A stretch of DNA of 49,135 nucleotides. It comes from an uncultured Brevibacillus sp. GTDB lineage: Bacteria; Bacillota; Bacilli; Brevibacillales; Brevibacillaceae. Position numbers and translations under genes: made by a program. The stretch is taken from positions 1-49,135 of the forward strand of contig NZ_CANMZW010000042.1 of NCBI RefSeq assembly GCF_947502445.1, in the 5' to 3' direction. Positions 40,329-48,480 of the stretch are shown here, in pieces. Below the pieces are notes generated by a model, which saw only the letters and a list, made by a program, of their open reading frames with translations, made no database searches and was not told where the DNA came from. Numbering within the stretch: the first letter of the stretch is position 1; each line of letters starts with the position of its first letter.

Positions 40329-41954
40329 CTAACGCTCAATCGTTGTATGTTTAAAGTCTTTTCCGCCAAACGGATTAATCAAAAATCCTTTTACCTTGTC
40401 ATTTTGAATATAGGGCCACGCTCCATAGTAAATTGGGGCGATCGGCATTTCCTCCATCAGAATACTTTCGGCCTCGATCATGATAGCCTTGCGTTTTGCC
40501 GGGTCCATTTCCAGATAGCTTTGGACAACCAGCTCCCGATAACGGGCATTCTCCCAGGCAGCATCATTCGTTCCAACTGTTTTATCCTTGAACATTTCCA
40601 GGAAGTTGATCGGGTCATTGAAATCAGCTGACCAGTTTCGATACGCAAATTGGTAATTTTTTGAACGTTTGTTTTGCAAAAACACCTTTTCTTCCAATCC
40701 ATTGATATTGACGTCTACGCCAAGGTTACGTTTCCACTGATCCTGAAGCGCTATTGCCAGCTTTTTCTGACGATCGTCCCCGGAGCCATATGTATAGTTC
40801 AGCTCGGGCAAGGCTGTTAAGCCCAGTTCTTTAAGGCCTTCCGCCAGTAATTCCTTTGCTTTTACCAGATCTTCCTTGAAGTAATTGTTTTCATTGAACT
40901 CCATGGATGGCGGTACCCAGGCATAGGCTGCAGGAACCTCTGTCTGTACAATTCCGTCAACGAGCGGCTGACGCTGGATCGCATACGAAAACGCTTGTCT
41001 GATCTTTTTGTTGGTAAATGGCGTTTTTGTGGTATTAAACGTAACAGCAACTGTATTTGGATAAGGTGAGATTACCAGCTTGCCTTCTTCCTGAACGGCC
41101 GGGATCACGTCTGCGGGAAGCGTGTATGTCGGGTAACCACCCCAGTCCAAATCGCCTGACTCAAACAACGCTTGCGCCGTATTCGTATCGGTAATCATAC
41201 TCCATACGATCTTGTCCAGCTTGACCGCATCCTTGTCATGATACTTTTCGTTTTTGACAGCTACGAGCTTGTTTTTATGCTCCCACAGCTCCATTTTGAA
41301 AGGACCGTTTCCCACGTAGTTTTCCGGAGAAGATGCCCAGCCAGGATTTGCCTCCACTGTTTTCTGATGCAGCGGGAACAGTGTTGGGAAAGCCGTCAGC
41401 TCATAAAAGAAGGGTGCCGGTGCATCGAGCTGCACCTCAAGGGTAAGATCATCCACAGCCTTAACACCGACTTGGTCGCGGGTTGCTTTTCCTGTGTTGA
41501 ATTCTTCAGCCCCTTTTATAAAATACAGCATGTAGGCGTACTCCGCTCCTGTATCCGGGTCCAGGTTTCGCTTCCATGCATATTCAAAATCATGCGCAGT
41601 AACAGGTTCCCCATTATTCCAGAGCATATCTTTCTTCAGCTTGAAGGTATAAGTCAGTAAATCTGTTGAAACGGAATAGCTTTCAGCTGCAGCGTTGGCA
41701 ATTTTTCCATCGGGACCAAAGCGTGTCAAGCCTTCAAAACAAGCTGTGATAACGTCAAAGGACGTGCCGTCAGAGGCGAGTCCGGGGTCAGCTGAAGGCG
41801 GTTCCCCACCATCTGCGTTCCAATTCAAAACCATTTCTTGCGGCTTCTCTTTTGTTGGTTGTGTTTCATTTTTCTCCGCTTCATTCGTACTACAGCCAGT
41901 CAACACCTGAAAAATCAGAAAACAACTCACAAGAATACTTACCTTTTTTTTCAA
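40329..41954 (-). CDS. Oligopeptide ABC transporter substrate-binding lipoprotein (OppA family)
   Basis: 541 aa from a TTG at 41954 (GGGGGG site upstream). Lipobox VLTGC puts the anchor at C21. SBP_bac_5 family signatures: YTFKLKKDMLWNNGEPVTAHDFEYAWKR, NYVGNGPFKMELW, TPFTNKKIRQAFSYAI and the C-terminal IAPIYYGAWPYIQNDKVKGFLINPFGGKDF. Binds peptides outside the membrane. No permease or ATPase gene is adjacent, so it is an orphan that must share a transporter encoded elsewhere. Confidence 0.93.
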   Translation of the reverse strand: MKKKVSILVSCFLIFQVLTGCSTNEAEKNETQPTKEKPQEMVLNWNADGGEPPSADPGLASDGTSFDVITACFEGLTRFGPDGKIANAAAESYSVSTDLLTYTFKLKKDMLWNNGEPVTAHDFEYAWKRNLDPDTGAEYAYMLYFIKGAEEFNTGKATRDQVGVKAVDDLTLEVQLDAPAPFFYELTAFPTLFPLHQKTVEANPGWASSPENYVGNGPFKMELWEHKNKLVAVKNEKYHDKDAVKLDKIVWSMITDTNTAQALFESGDLDWGGYPTYTLPADVIPAVQEEGKLVISPYPNTVAVTFNTTKTPFTNKKIRQAFSYAIQRQPLVDGIVQTEVPAAYAWVPPSMEFNENNYFKEDLVKAKELLAEGLKELGLTALPELNYTYGSGDDRQKKLAIALQDQWKRNLGVDVNINGLEEKVFLQNKRSKNYQFAYRNWSADFNDPINFLEMFKDKTVGTNDAAWENARYRELVVQSYLEMDPAKRKAIMIEAESILMEEMPIAPIYYGAWPYIQNDKVKGFLINPFGGKDFKHTTIER

Positions 41955-42122
41955 TCGATAATCCCCCCAACGAAATTAGTACGCATATAGGCTGACTGAT
42001 TGTTCGGTACGTTTATTCACTACTATGCTAACGTAAGAAAGCAAGCAAAGAATCAGACTTGTTGTCGAAAAATAATTTCAATTTTCTGGCGCATTTTATA
42101 CAAATTGTCTATTTGTCCTCAT

Positions 42123-42146
42123 AAAAAATCCCCTCATTGAGGGGAT
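42123..42146 (-). terminator. Intrinsic terminator of the threonine aldolase gene
   Basis: On the minus strand ATCCCCTC and GAGGGGAT form a perfect 8-bp stem with a 3-nt loop, followed by six T; it overlaps the last codons of the gene. Confidence 0.85.
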
Positions 42147-43174
42147 GCAACTGATTCAAGAAGGTCCTCCACGATCTCAAGCACACGCGTGACATTCTCT
42201 TCCGTAATATGCCGATGTGTTGTAAAGCGAATCACATGTTCATCAAAGTCAACAGCTAGTACCCCTCTTCCCTCCAGGCGTTTCAGGAAGTCGACAGCCG
42301 ACTCGCGAATCGACTCAGTATGTACCAAAACAATGTTCGTTTCGACAGGCTCCACTTGTAGAGACAGCTTACGAAGACCTTCTGCAAGCTGCCTCGCTCT
42401 ATCATGGTCCTCAGCGAGTCGCTTCGTCATCTGTGTCAATGCGAGAATACCTGGAGCTGCAATATAGCCTACTTGGCGCAACCCGCCGCCGAGTTTTTTC
42501 CTCCACCATCTGGCTTCCTCAATAAAATCACGGTCTCCGGCGATGATCGAGCCAATAGGAGCACTCAAACCTTTTGATAAGCAAATTTGAACCGTATCGG
42601 TATAGCTACATAGCTTTGTCACATCTACACCAAGAGCGACTGCGGCATTAAAGAGCCTTGCCCCGTCCAAATGCACTGGTACTTTATATTTTTGCGCAAC
42701 CTCATAAATACTTTTCATTTGGTCAACTGTACTTACAGCACCGCCTGCACGATTATGCGTATTTTCCAGACAAATCAGCTTCGTTCGCGGGAAGTGAATA
42801 TTTTTGCCGCGAATCGCTTTCTCCACATCCTCCGCACGCATCGTTCCGCGCACACCAGGAATGGTTCGTGTCTGCACCCCAGCGAGCGCTGACATAGCTC
42901 CCCCTTCATAATAAAAAAGATGAGAGTCTGCCTCCAGAATGACTTCATCCCCATTCACACAGTGCGTGAGAACAGCTACCTGGTTTCCTTGCGTACCACT
43001 TGTAACAAAAAGGGCGGCCTCTTTGCCAAGACGCTCTGCAGCTATATTCTCTAAGCGATTGACGGTTGGATCCTCACGATAGACATCGTCGCCTACTTCT
43101 GCTTCTGCCATCACCCTTATCATCTCTTCGGTAGGCTTGGTCACCGTATCGCTGCGTAAATCTATCTTCATCAT
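42134..43174 (-). CDS. ltaE: Low-specificity L-threonine aldolase
   Basis: 346 aa from the ATG at 43174 (GGGGAG seven bases upstream). PLP lysine K201 in CLSKGLSAPIGS; IDLRSDTVTKPTEEM at the start and HLDGARLFNAAVALG (D170, R173) are the family signature. It splits L-threonine or L-allo-threonine into glycine and acetaldehyde in the cytosol. Monocistronic. Confidence 0.92.
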   Translation of the reverse strand: MMKIDLRSDTVTKPTEEMIRVMAEAEVGDDVYREDPTVNRLENIAAERLGKEAALFVTSGTQGNQVAVLTHCVNGDEVILEADSHLFYYEGGAMSALAGVQTRTIPGVRGTMRAEDVEKAIRGKNIHFPRTKLICLENTHNRAGGAVSTVDQMKSIYEVAQKYKVPVHLDGARLFNAAVALGVDVTKLCSYTDTVQICLSKGLSAPIGSIIAGDRDFIEEARWWRKKLGGGLRQVGYIAAPGILALTQMTKRLAEDHDRARQLAEGLRKLSLQVEPVETNIVLVHTESIRESAVDFLKRLEGRGVLAVDFDEHVIRFTTHRHITEENVTRVLEIVEDLLESVASPQ

Positions 43175-43218
43175 CGTCTTTCTCCCCTTTTCTTTACAGA
43201 TATCAAACACTTTCAACA

Positions 43219-43248
43219 TTGCATCTGTATTTCCCTCTTTGCTAAGAT
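43219..43248 (+). promoter_or_regulatory. SigA promoter of the HesB-like gene
   Basis: TTGCAT and TAAGAT are separated by 18 bp, 38 bp upstream of the ATG. Confidence 0.65.
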
Positions 43249-43286
43249 GAGAGAGAGACACTTACATACGTTAGGAGACTTGCCCC

Positions 43287-43589
43287 ATGAAAGTTAAAAT
43301 TACGCGCAATGCAGCGAAACAATTAACAACCATTATGGAACAAGAAGAAGACAAGGACTTGAAACTGCGCGTTTACATTACTCACGCACATGGCGACCAC
43401 GCGCATTATGGACTGGCTTTGGACAAGCCAACTGATGAGGACGAAGTAATCTCCACTGATAAAGACATCGATGTAATCGTGAAAAAGGACGAGCCTCTCC
43501 TCGATGGCATTATCCTCGATTACCTGTTTCTGCCACAAGAAGGCTTCGTAATCACCAACCCTTCCAAAGGAAACACTGGTGATCACTAA
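43287..43589 (+). CDS. HesB/IscA-like protein without cysteines, with a histidine cluster
   Basis: 100 aa from the ATG at 43287 (AGGAG site). The A-type carrier fold can be followed along the protein: VKITRNAAKQLTTIME, LRVYITHAHGDHAHYGLALD, DVIVKKDEPLLDGIILDYL, EGFVITNPSK. Where typical carriers have a GGCSG cysteine, this one reads THAHGDHAHYG with His at 33, 35, 38 and 40, and the C-terminal CxC pair is absent (ends NPSKGNTGDH). Iron-sulfur carriage by cysteines is therefore excluded; binding of iron, zinc or another metal by the histidines is inference. Confidence 0.82.
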   Translation: MKVKITRNAAKQLTTIMEQEEDKDLKLRVYITHAHGDHAHYGLALDKPTDEDEVISTDKDIDVIVKKDEPLLDGIILDYLFLPQEGFVITNPSKGNTGDH

Positions 43590-43602
43590 GAAGTGTAATA
43601 CG

Positions 43603-43638
43603 ACACCCCCTGCGACTTGTATCAGCAGGGGGTGTTTT
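43603..43638. terminator. Intrinsic terminator between the HesB-like gene and helD
   Basis: ACACCCCCTGC and GCAGGGGGTGT form a perfect 11-bp stem with TTTT on the plus strand. It lies between convergent genes and may serve both. Confidence 0.85.
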
Positions 43639-43641
43639 CTG

Positions 43642-45888
43642 TCATGCTTCTTCTATTTTATATAGTTCACCAGGCAATTCTCGCAACAAAGGCAGCTCGT
43701 TACCTTGCATATGGCTCATGACCAAGCGATGGACTGGACGAGTCATCGCAACATAGAGCAGCTTCGCATCCCATTCGGTATCCAAATACGAATCCACGTC
43801 CACAATTATAACGACATCAAACTGCAAGCCTTTGGTCAAATACGCCGGCATCACAGTGACTCCGCCCGGAAACTGATTGTCTTTGCTACTGAGCAAGGTT
43901 AATTGCGGAATCGTTTCCTGTAAGCTTTTAAACAGTTTCTTACTGGCACCAATCGTTTTTGTCACGATTGCAATCGTTTTGAAACCTTCAGATGCAAATC
44001 CCTCTACTCTACGTACAATATCTTTATGCAGTTCGCTTCGAGATCCAGGAGTTAACATGATCGGCAATTCTCCATGCCGCAGCACTGGTTTAGCGAGAAC
44101 AGTTTCTGGCAATTCAATCTGACGCAATACCTCATTGGCGCACTTCATGATTTCAATCGTAGAGCGGTAGCTTTGCGAAAGCGTGTAATAGGAAGGCTTA
44201 AGCTCTGTGAAAATTCCTTGGGTCAATTCTTCCCATGCATGAATTCCACGATAGCTATGAATTCCCTGAGCAATATCACCCACAATGGTTAACGAATGCC
44301 GTTTGGTTGCGAGTGCAATAACGGCAACCTCCAACGCACTCAAATCTTGGGCTTCGTCTACCACTGTATGATCAAAATGCTCTGCTTTGTTCATTCCTTC
44401 GATCAAATGATGCAAGTAGAGCAGTGGTGCGATGTCCTCCGCTTCAATACGCTCTTCGGATAATAAAGCCTCTGAGGATTCCACGATATCATGTATGATA
44501 TTGTCACTAATCTCCGTCGGCACCAGCTTGCGAAGTAAATCATCATTACTGATCATTTCCCGATACGCGTCGAAGGTCTCCAAACGCGGAAAGGAAGTCA
44601 AATATGTATCTAAAATTTGCTCCAGCATTTTTTCGAATTTCGCTAGGCCAGTCTTATCGAGATCGATTTTCTTCTCACGCAAATGAGAGAACAGCTGTTT
44701 ATTCATTTCTTGCTTGAGATGTTTTCGCAGGGCATCCAAACGCCGATGATACGGCATATTAGAGAAGTGCTCCAGGAAGCTTTGGCGAATAAAATCACCG
44801 GGAATGGAAAATACTTGCTTCGTTTTGTTATAGAGGAAGCTTAATTTCTTGAATGGAATTCTCGTTTCAATAACATGATCGATATATCCTTCCAACGCGA
44901 TGCGACAAGCAAGCGAGCCTTTGAAGCGCAAACGGTGCCGAGCAATCTCCTGCTGCCTCTCATCCTGACCTTCTTCAAAAAACAGTTGCAAGGGTTTATC
45001 CGGGCTAATAATTCTCCACCCTTTTGGCAAAAGCGGCTTGACTAAGCGTGCTGCCCAATCGACAAAAGTGGCTTGCTGTACATCATCTACGCCAAGCTCA
45101 GGTAAAACCTCCGATATGTAAGCCAAGAACATCCTGTTGGGTGCGAATACCATAAACTTTTTGGACATCATCGAGTCCTGGTAGTTATAAATCAAATACG
45201 ATAATCGATGAAGGGCGATTGTTGTTTTCCCGCTTCCTGCTACCCCTTGAACGACGAGCGGTCTGTCCTTTTCCGCACGAATGATATCGTTTTGTTCTGA
45301 CTGAATCGTTGCTACGATGTCTTTTAGCCTGCTGTCGTTTGCTTGATTTAAGTTGGCCGCCAGAAACTCATCAATAAAGCCTTCTTGCAAAAAATCATCA
45401 GGATGTCCCATCTCACGGTTAATCGTCTCTTTCACGGCACCGTCATAGATTCCTGTTATTTTTCCATCCTCGATAGCAAAATTGCGTTTTAGGGTCACTT
45501 CTCCGCGGACAATTTCTCTACCCATGCGATAAAAAGCATCCTTGCTTTCACCAGAGTAGTACAAGCTGGCAATCGGTGCTCGCCAATCGACAACAACCGA
45601 ATCAAACGTATCGCTCCGAACAATTCCCCGTTTTCCGATATAAACCTGATCTACCTCATAAACCTCGTCCTTCATGAAGTCGACACGGCCAAAATACGGC
45701 TTCTCACGACCATGATCTTCAAGATAACGCAAGTCCTTGGCCTTGTTATAGTTCACGACCTGTTTCACGTAATCATCAGTTGCTTCCCGAATCTCTTCTC
45801 GCAGCTGCGTTATTTCCGTCTCAATCACAGCGATCGTTTCGTCCAATTTGTTCTGTTCCCGCTCATATTCACGATGTTGGGTACTCAT
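43642..45888 (-). CDS. helD: RNA polymerase recycling motor HelD (UvrD-like helicase)
   Basis: 748 aa from the ATG at 45888, 6 bases after a G-rich site; the in-frame ATG at 45894 is too close to it. The N-terminal coiled coil (EREQNKLDETIAVIETEITQLREEIREA), Walker A GVAGSGKTT at 215-223, VVDEAQDLSALE, LSQSYRSTIEIMKCANEVLR and the C-terminal KLLYVAMTRPVHRL are HelD-typical. It inserts into stalled RNA polymerase and frees it from DNA using ATP. The upstream fluC copy ends 42 nt before, so they may be one transcript. Confidence 0.92.
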   Translation of the reverse strand: MSTQHREYEREQNKLDETIAVIETEITQLREEIREATDDYVKQVVNYNKAKDLRYLEDHGREKPYFGRVDFMKDEVYEVDQVYIGKRGIVRSDTFDSVVVDWRAPIASLYYSGESKDAFYRMGREIVRGEVTLKRNFAIEDGKITGIYDGAVKETINREMGHPDDFLQEGFIDEFLAANLNQANDSRLKDIVATIQSEQNDIIRAEKDRPLVVQGVAGSGKTTIALHRLSYLIYNYQDSMMSKKFMVFAPNRMFLAYISEVLPELGVDDVQQATFVDWAARLVKPLLPKGWRIISPDKPLQLFFEEGQDERQQEIARHRLRFKGSLACRIALEGYIDHVIETRIPFKKLSFLYNKTKQVFSIPGDFIRQSFLEHFSNMPYHRRLDALRKHLKQEMNKQLFSHLREKKIDLDKTGLAKFEKMLEQILDTYLTSFPRLETFDAYREMISNDDLLRKLVPTEISDNIIHDIVESSEALLSEERIEAEDIAPLLYLHHLIEGMNKAEHFDHTVVDEAQDLSALEVAVIALATKRHSLTIVGDIAQGIHSYRGIHAWEELTQGIFTELKPSYYTLSQSYRSTIEIMKCANEVLRQIELPETVLAKPVLRHGELPIMLTPGSRSELHKDIVRRVEGFASEGFKTIAIVTKTIGASKKLFKSLQETIPQLTLLSSKDNQFPGGVTVMPAYLTKGLQFDVVIIVDVDSYLDTEWDAKLLYVAMTRPVHRLVMSHMQGNELPLLRELPGELYKIEEA

Positions 45889-45930
45889 ACCCATCCCCCC
45901 TCTCACATCATCGGTTGTTTACCAAAGCCA

Positions 45931-46283
45931 TTATTGAAACTGCCTTGCAAGCCATATTCCTGCTGCACAAGAAAATAAGCCGATCACCAAACTTACAAGG
46001 ACGTAAACAATTCCTCTGAAGATTTGACCATCCCCCCAAAAAGAGACGACCTCCAGCGAAAATGTTGAAAAGGTTGTGAATCCGCCCATCACGCCAGTTG
46101 CAAATAATAAATACAGCTCTGGTGAGAGGATTCCTTTTTCTTTTCCCCAGACAGAAAGGAGCCAAGAACATTGGCAAGCCATGTTCCGAGTGGTAGACCT
46201 GGCTGATTAGCCAATAAAGAGAGTCCATAACGAAAAAGGGACCCTAACGCTCCACCAACAGCTACCGCTATCCACCCCATCAT
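45931..46283 (-). pseudogene. crcB: Fluoride channel FluC/CrcB with a frameshift
   Basis: From the ATG at 46283 (GGGAG site) the frame reads MMGWIAVAVGGALGSLFRYGL then GLPLGTWLANVLGSF, the first two helices of a Fluc channel. It then leaves the family at about 46150-46163 (CTCCTTTCTG). The remaining part is read in another frame: KGILSPELYLLFATGVMGGFTTFSTFS with the FTTFS motif, ending LVIGLFSCAAGIWLARQF. One missing base (or two extra) accounts for it. The whole length would be about 117 aa, normal for the family. It could be a real pseudogene or a sequencing error in a short T/C run. Confidence 0.85.
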
Positions 46284-46317
46284 TTTCACTCCCTCAGGCG
46301 TAACAGTCGTATGGAAC

Positions 46318-46350
46318 AAAAAGACACCCTGGCGTCATGCAAGGATGTCT
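46318..46350 (-). terminator. Intrinsic terminator after ynzC
   Basis: On the minus strand AGACATCCT and AGGGTGTCT pair (one G-U) around an 11-nt loop, followed by TTTT. It separates ynzC from fluC. Confidence 0.8.
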
Positions 46351-46371
46351 GTTGTATTCATCTCTGTTATC

Positions 46372-46569
46372 TTACTGTTTTGGATTGTTTTCTTCAAGGT
46401 CTTCCACATAACGAATCGAATCAAGATTGGATTTTAGCGAGAGCTTCATCGCATCAATATACTTTTGGCGAAGAGCTTTTTGTTCCAGCTTTTCTTCGTC
46501 GGATAAACCAACCTCGCGCGATTTTTTAGCCAATTCGTTAATACGTTTAATTTCTGCGTCAGATACCAA
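46372..46569 (-). CDS. ynzC: DUF896 family protein YnzC
   Basis: 65 aa from a TTG at 46569 (GGAGG eight bases upstream). MVSDAEIKRINELAKKSREVGLSDEEKLEQKALRQKYID is the two-helix DUF896 signature seen in B. subtilis YnzC. As in Bacillus, it lies downstream of yneA, divergent to lexA. YneA and YnzC belong to the same SOS transcript in B. subtilis; exact function of YnzC is unknown. Confidence 0.9.
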   Translation of the reverse strand: MVSDAEIKRINELAKKSREVGLSDEEKLEQKALRQKYIDAMKLSLKSNLDSIRYVEDLEENNPKQ

Positions 46570-46650
46570 TGCTGGTTCCTCCCACTCTGTAGTAATGCTG
46601 CTCTATTATACCATATACCATATCACGGGTATCTCGCAAGCTGTGGAGTG

Positions 46651-46989
46651 CTACTCTGACACTGGAATGATGAGTGTTTGACCAGGATAAATGAGAACAC
46701 CCTGCAAATCATTTGCCTTTTTAATTGCGAGGATGAGTTCGTTTACATCCATTTTCGCTTCTTCTTGATGACGAACAGCTATACTCCACAGACTATCACC
46801 TGATTGAACCGTCACTTCCTTGATAGGAAGCTCTGCTGCCGGGCTAGAAGCAAACACTAGTTCGGTTAGTAAGTAAAAAAAGAGAGCAAAAGTTGCCAAG
46901 AATAAAATAGCCTGTCCTCTGGTTATGCCAAATCGCACACGGCGAGCTGCTTTTTCCTCAAAATGGTTATGTACTGTCATTATGTTCAT
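46651..46989 (-). CDS. yneA: Cell division suppressor YneA (LysM protein)
   Basis: 112 aa from the ATG at 46989 (GGGGGAG site). One transmembrane helix at about 26-47, then a LysM domain (about 58-110) with VTVQSGDSLWSIAVRHQ and LIYPGQTLIIPVSE. In B. subtilis YneA blocks division after DNA damage until repair; it is short-lived. Divergent from lexA with LexA boxes between. Confidence 0.9.
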   Translation of the reverse strand: MNIMTVHNHFEEKAARRVRFGITRGQAILFLATFALFFYLLTELVFASSPAAELPIKEVTVQSGDSLWSIAVRHQEEAKMDVNELILAIKKANDLQGVLIYPGQTLIIPVSE

Positions 46990-47004
46990 TATAATCTCCC
47001 CCTG

Positions 47005-47018
47005 CAAACATACGTTCC
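47005..47018. promoter_or_regulatory. LexA box, weak
   Basis: CAAACATACGTTCC; 8 of 10 matches to CGAAC-N4-GTTCG. It lies between the yneA -10 box and start codon. Confidence 0.6.
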
Positions 47019-47032
47019 TTCTTCTTGATTTC

Positions 47033-47062
47033 ATCATAAATGAGAACATACGTTCATGTCAA
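47033..47062 (-). promoter_or_regulatory. SigA promoter of yneA
   Basis: On the minus strand TTGACA and TATGAT are separated by 18 bp, with the LexA box at 47043-47056 filling the spacer. Confidence 0.75.
47043..47056. promoter_or_regulatory. LexA box in the yneA promoter
   Basis: AGAACATACGTTCA; 8 of 10 matches to CGAAC-N4-GTTCG. Confidence 0.8.
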
Positions 47063-47071
47063 CAAAATAAT

Positions 47072-47085
47072 CGAACTTATGTTTG
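47072..47085. promoter_or_regulatory. LexA box in the lexA promoter
   Basis: CGAACTTATGTTTG; 9 of 10 matches to CGAAC-N4-GTTCG, touching the lexA -35 box. Confidence 0.85.
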
Positions 47086-47111
47086 TCGAACGCAAGCTCC
47101 CATGGTATAAT
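47083..47111 (+). promoter_or_regulatory. SigA promoter of lexA
   Basis: TTGTCG and TATAAT are separated by 17 bp; the expected transcription start (about 47118) lies 31 nt before the chosen ATG. Confidence 0.85.
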
Positions 47112-47148
47112 ATAGGAAAACATGTTCGAGAAAATAGAGGTGTCTTAT

Positions 47149-47772
47149 ATGTCGAAATTATCCAGCAGGCAGCAAGCCATAATTGATTTCATTCGAAAAG
47201 AAGTTCGCGATAAGGGATATCCACCTTCTGTACGAGAAATTGGTGAAGCAGTCGGACTCGCTTCCAGTTCTACTGTTCACGGGCATCTGGCACGCCTTGA
47301 AAAGAAGGGACTTATTCGCCGGGACCCTACCAAGCCTCGCGCAATCGAGCTCCTTTCTGAAGAAGATCGTTTTCAAGACAATTTTGAAGACTCCGTTGTT
47401 CGTGTGCCAGTAATCGGCAAAGTAACAGCAGGTCTGCCTATTACGGCGATCGAGGATGTAGAAGAGTACTTCCCTCTGCCAGAAAACATCGTGACATCGG
47501 ACAAGGTGTACATGCTCCGCATCTCCGGGAATAGTATGATTGATGCAGGTATTCTGGATGGCGATTACGTCATTGTACGTCAGCAGCATGTTGCTAATAA
47601 CGGTGATATCGTCGTTGCTATGACAGAAGAAGACGAAGCGACGGTCAAGAGATTTTTTAAAGAAAAGAATCACTTTCGTCTCCAGCCAGAAAACGCGACC
47701 ATGGAACCGATTATTTTGGAGAACGTTTCCATTCTGGGTAAAGTTATTGGGGTGTACAGACTTATTCATTAA
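47149..47772 (+). CDS. lexA: SOS repressor LexA
   Basis: 207 aa from the ATG at 47149 (AGAGGTG site); an in-frame ATG at 47122 is only 4 nt from the transcription start, so it is not used. N-terminal winged helix (SKLSSRQQAIIDFI, SVREIGEAVGLASSSTVHGHLARLEKKGLI), cleavage site A94-G95 in VTAGLP, active serine S129 in SGNSM and lysine K167. RecA-stimulated self-cleavage derepresses the SOS regulon. Controls yneA and itself through the boxes upstream. Confidence 0.95.
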   Translation: MSKLSSRQQAIIDFIRKEVRDKGYPPSVREIGEAVGLASSSTVHGHLARLEKKGLIRRDPTKPRAIELLSEEDRFQDNFEDSVVRVPVIGKVTAGLPITAIEDVEEYFPLPENIVTSDKVYMLRISGNSMIDAGILDGDYVIVRQQHVANNGDIVVAMTEEDEATVKRFFKEKNHFRLQPENATMEPIILENVSILGKVIGVYRLIH

Positions 47773-47774
47773 AA

Positions 47775-47803
47775 AAAGGGCAGCCGAGGCTGTCCTTTTT
47801 TTT
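47775..47803. terminator. Intrinsic terminator after lexA
   Basis: GGGCAGCC and GGCTGTCC form an 8-bp stem (one G-U) with T-runs after and A-run before; it may also serve the DUF456 gene. Confidence 0.82.
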
Positions 47804-47853
47804 GCACCGAGTAAAGTATGCCGTTACTACCAGCTCTAGCCCTCTGCTCATCT

Positions 47854-48339
47854 CTACTTCGCAATGAAAAACCAAATAATCATGACAACCTGCAGCACGA
47901 CCTTGACAACGGCGCTGCCTAAAAAACCAATTAAAGAACCAAATCCCGCTCTGATCGCTTTTTCTAGGGACTGTTTCTGTATCAGTAGTTCAACCAATAC
48001 GACCAGTACAAATGGCATGATCAACATCCCGAATGGCGGAAATAAGAAGATGCCTAAAATAATTCCTACCACAGCAGCCATAGACGACCATTTGGAGCCA
48101 CCGTATTTTTTTACGAAGAACATATTGGTCAGCAAGTCTGCTCCATACAAAAGAATACTCAGTACGGCCATCCCCCACCAAAACGAAGCGGGTAAACCTG
48201 CACCAGGGTCAGCGATGAAAAAGTGATAGAGCAAAAAGCCCCCCCAAAGCAGAATCGTATCCGGCAGTACAGGCAAGAAAATTCCTGCGATGCTCAAGAC
48301 AAACAACGCGATGACAATAATCCATAGAACAATATCCAT
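47854..48339 (-). CDS. DUF456 family membrane protein
   Basis: 161 aa from the ATG at 48339 (AGGAG eight bases upstream; the GTG at 48348 overlaps that site). Four or five hydrophobic segments: residues 4-28, 55-80, 88-118 and 137-158. It contains the family's characteristic FLPVLPDTILLWGGFLLYHF and KYGGSKWSSMAAVVGIILGIF. Related to B. subtilis YqgC. Plasma membrane; function unknown. Confidence 0.85.
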   Translation of the reverse strand: MDIVLWIIVIALFVLSIAGIFLPVLPDTILLWGGFLLYHFFIADPGAGLPASFWWGMAVLSILLYGADLLTNMFFVKKYGGSKWSSMAAVVGIILGIFLFPPFGMLIMPFVLVVLVELLIQKQSLEKAIRAGFGSLIGFLGSAVVKVVLQVVMIIWFFIAK

Positions 48340-48480
48340 TCTCTGCACTCCTCTCTGTTACATATACGAGTGACTCGTTATTTCGTTGCACTCTATCAAT
48401 CACACCGTTACAATTAACACTTGCAGTCCCGCTTCCCTAATTCATTCCATTCCTTTGATCGTTGAAATGGAGGTACTCAC

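Noticed and set aside
46145..46163. Programmed frameshift in fluC
   Set aside because: No slippery heptamer (X XXY YYZ) and no stimulatory structure; a simple indel or sequencing error fits better.
46311..46360. Fluoride riboswitch upstream of fluC
   Set aside because: The hairpin here is the terminator of ynzC; the conserved fluoride-switch pseudoknot sequence is absent.
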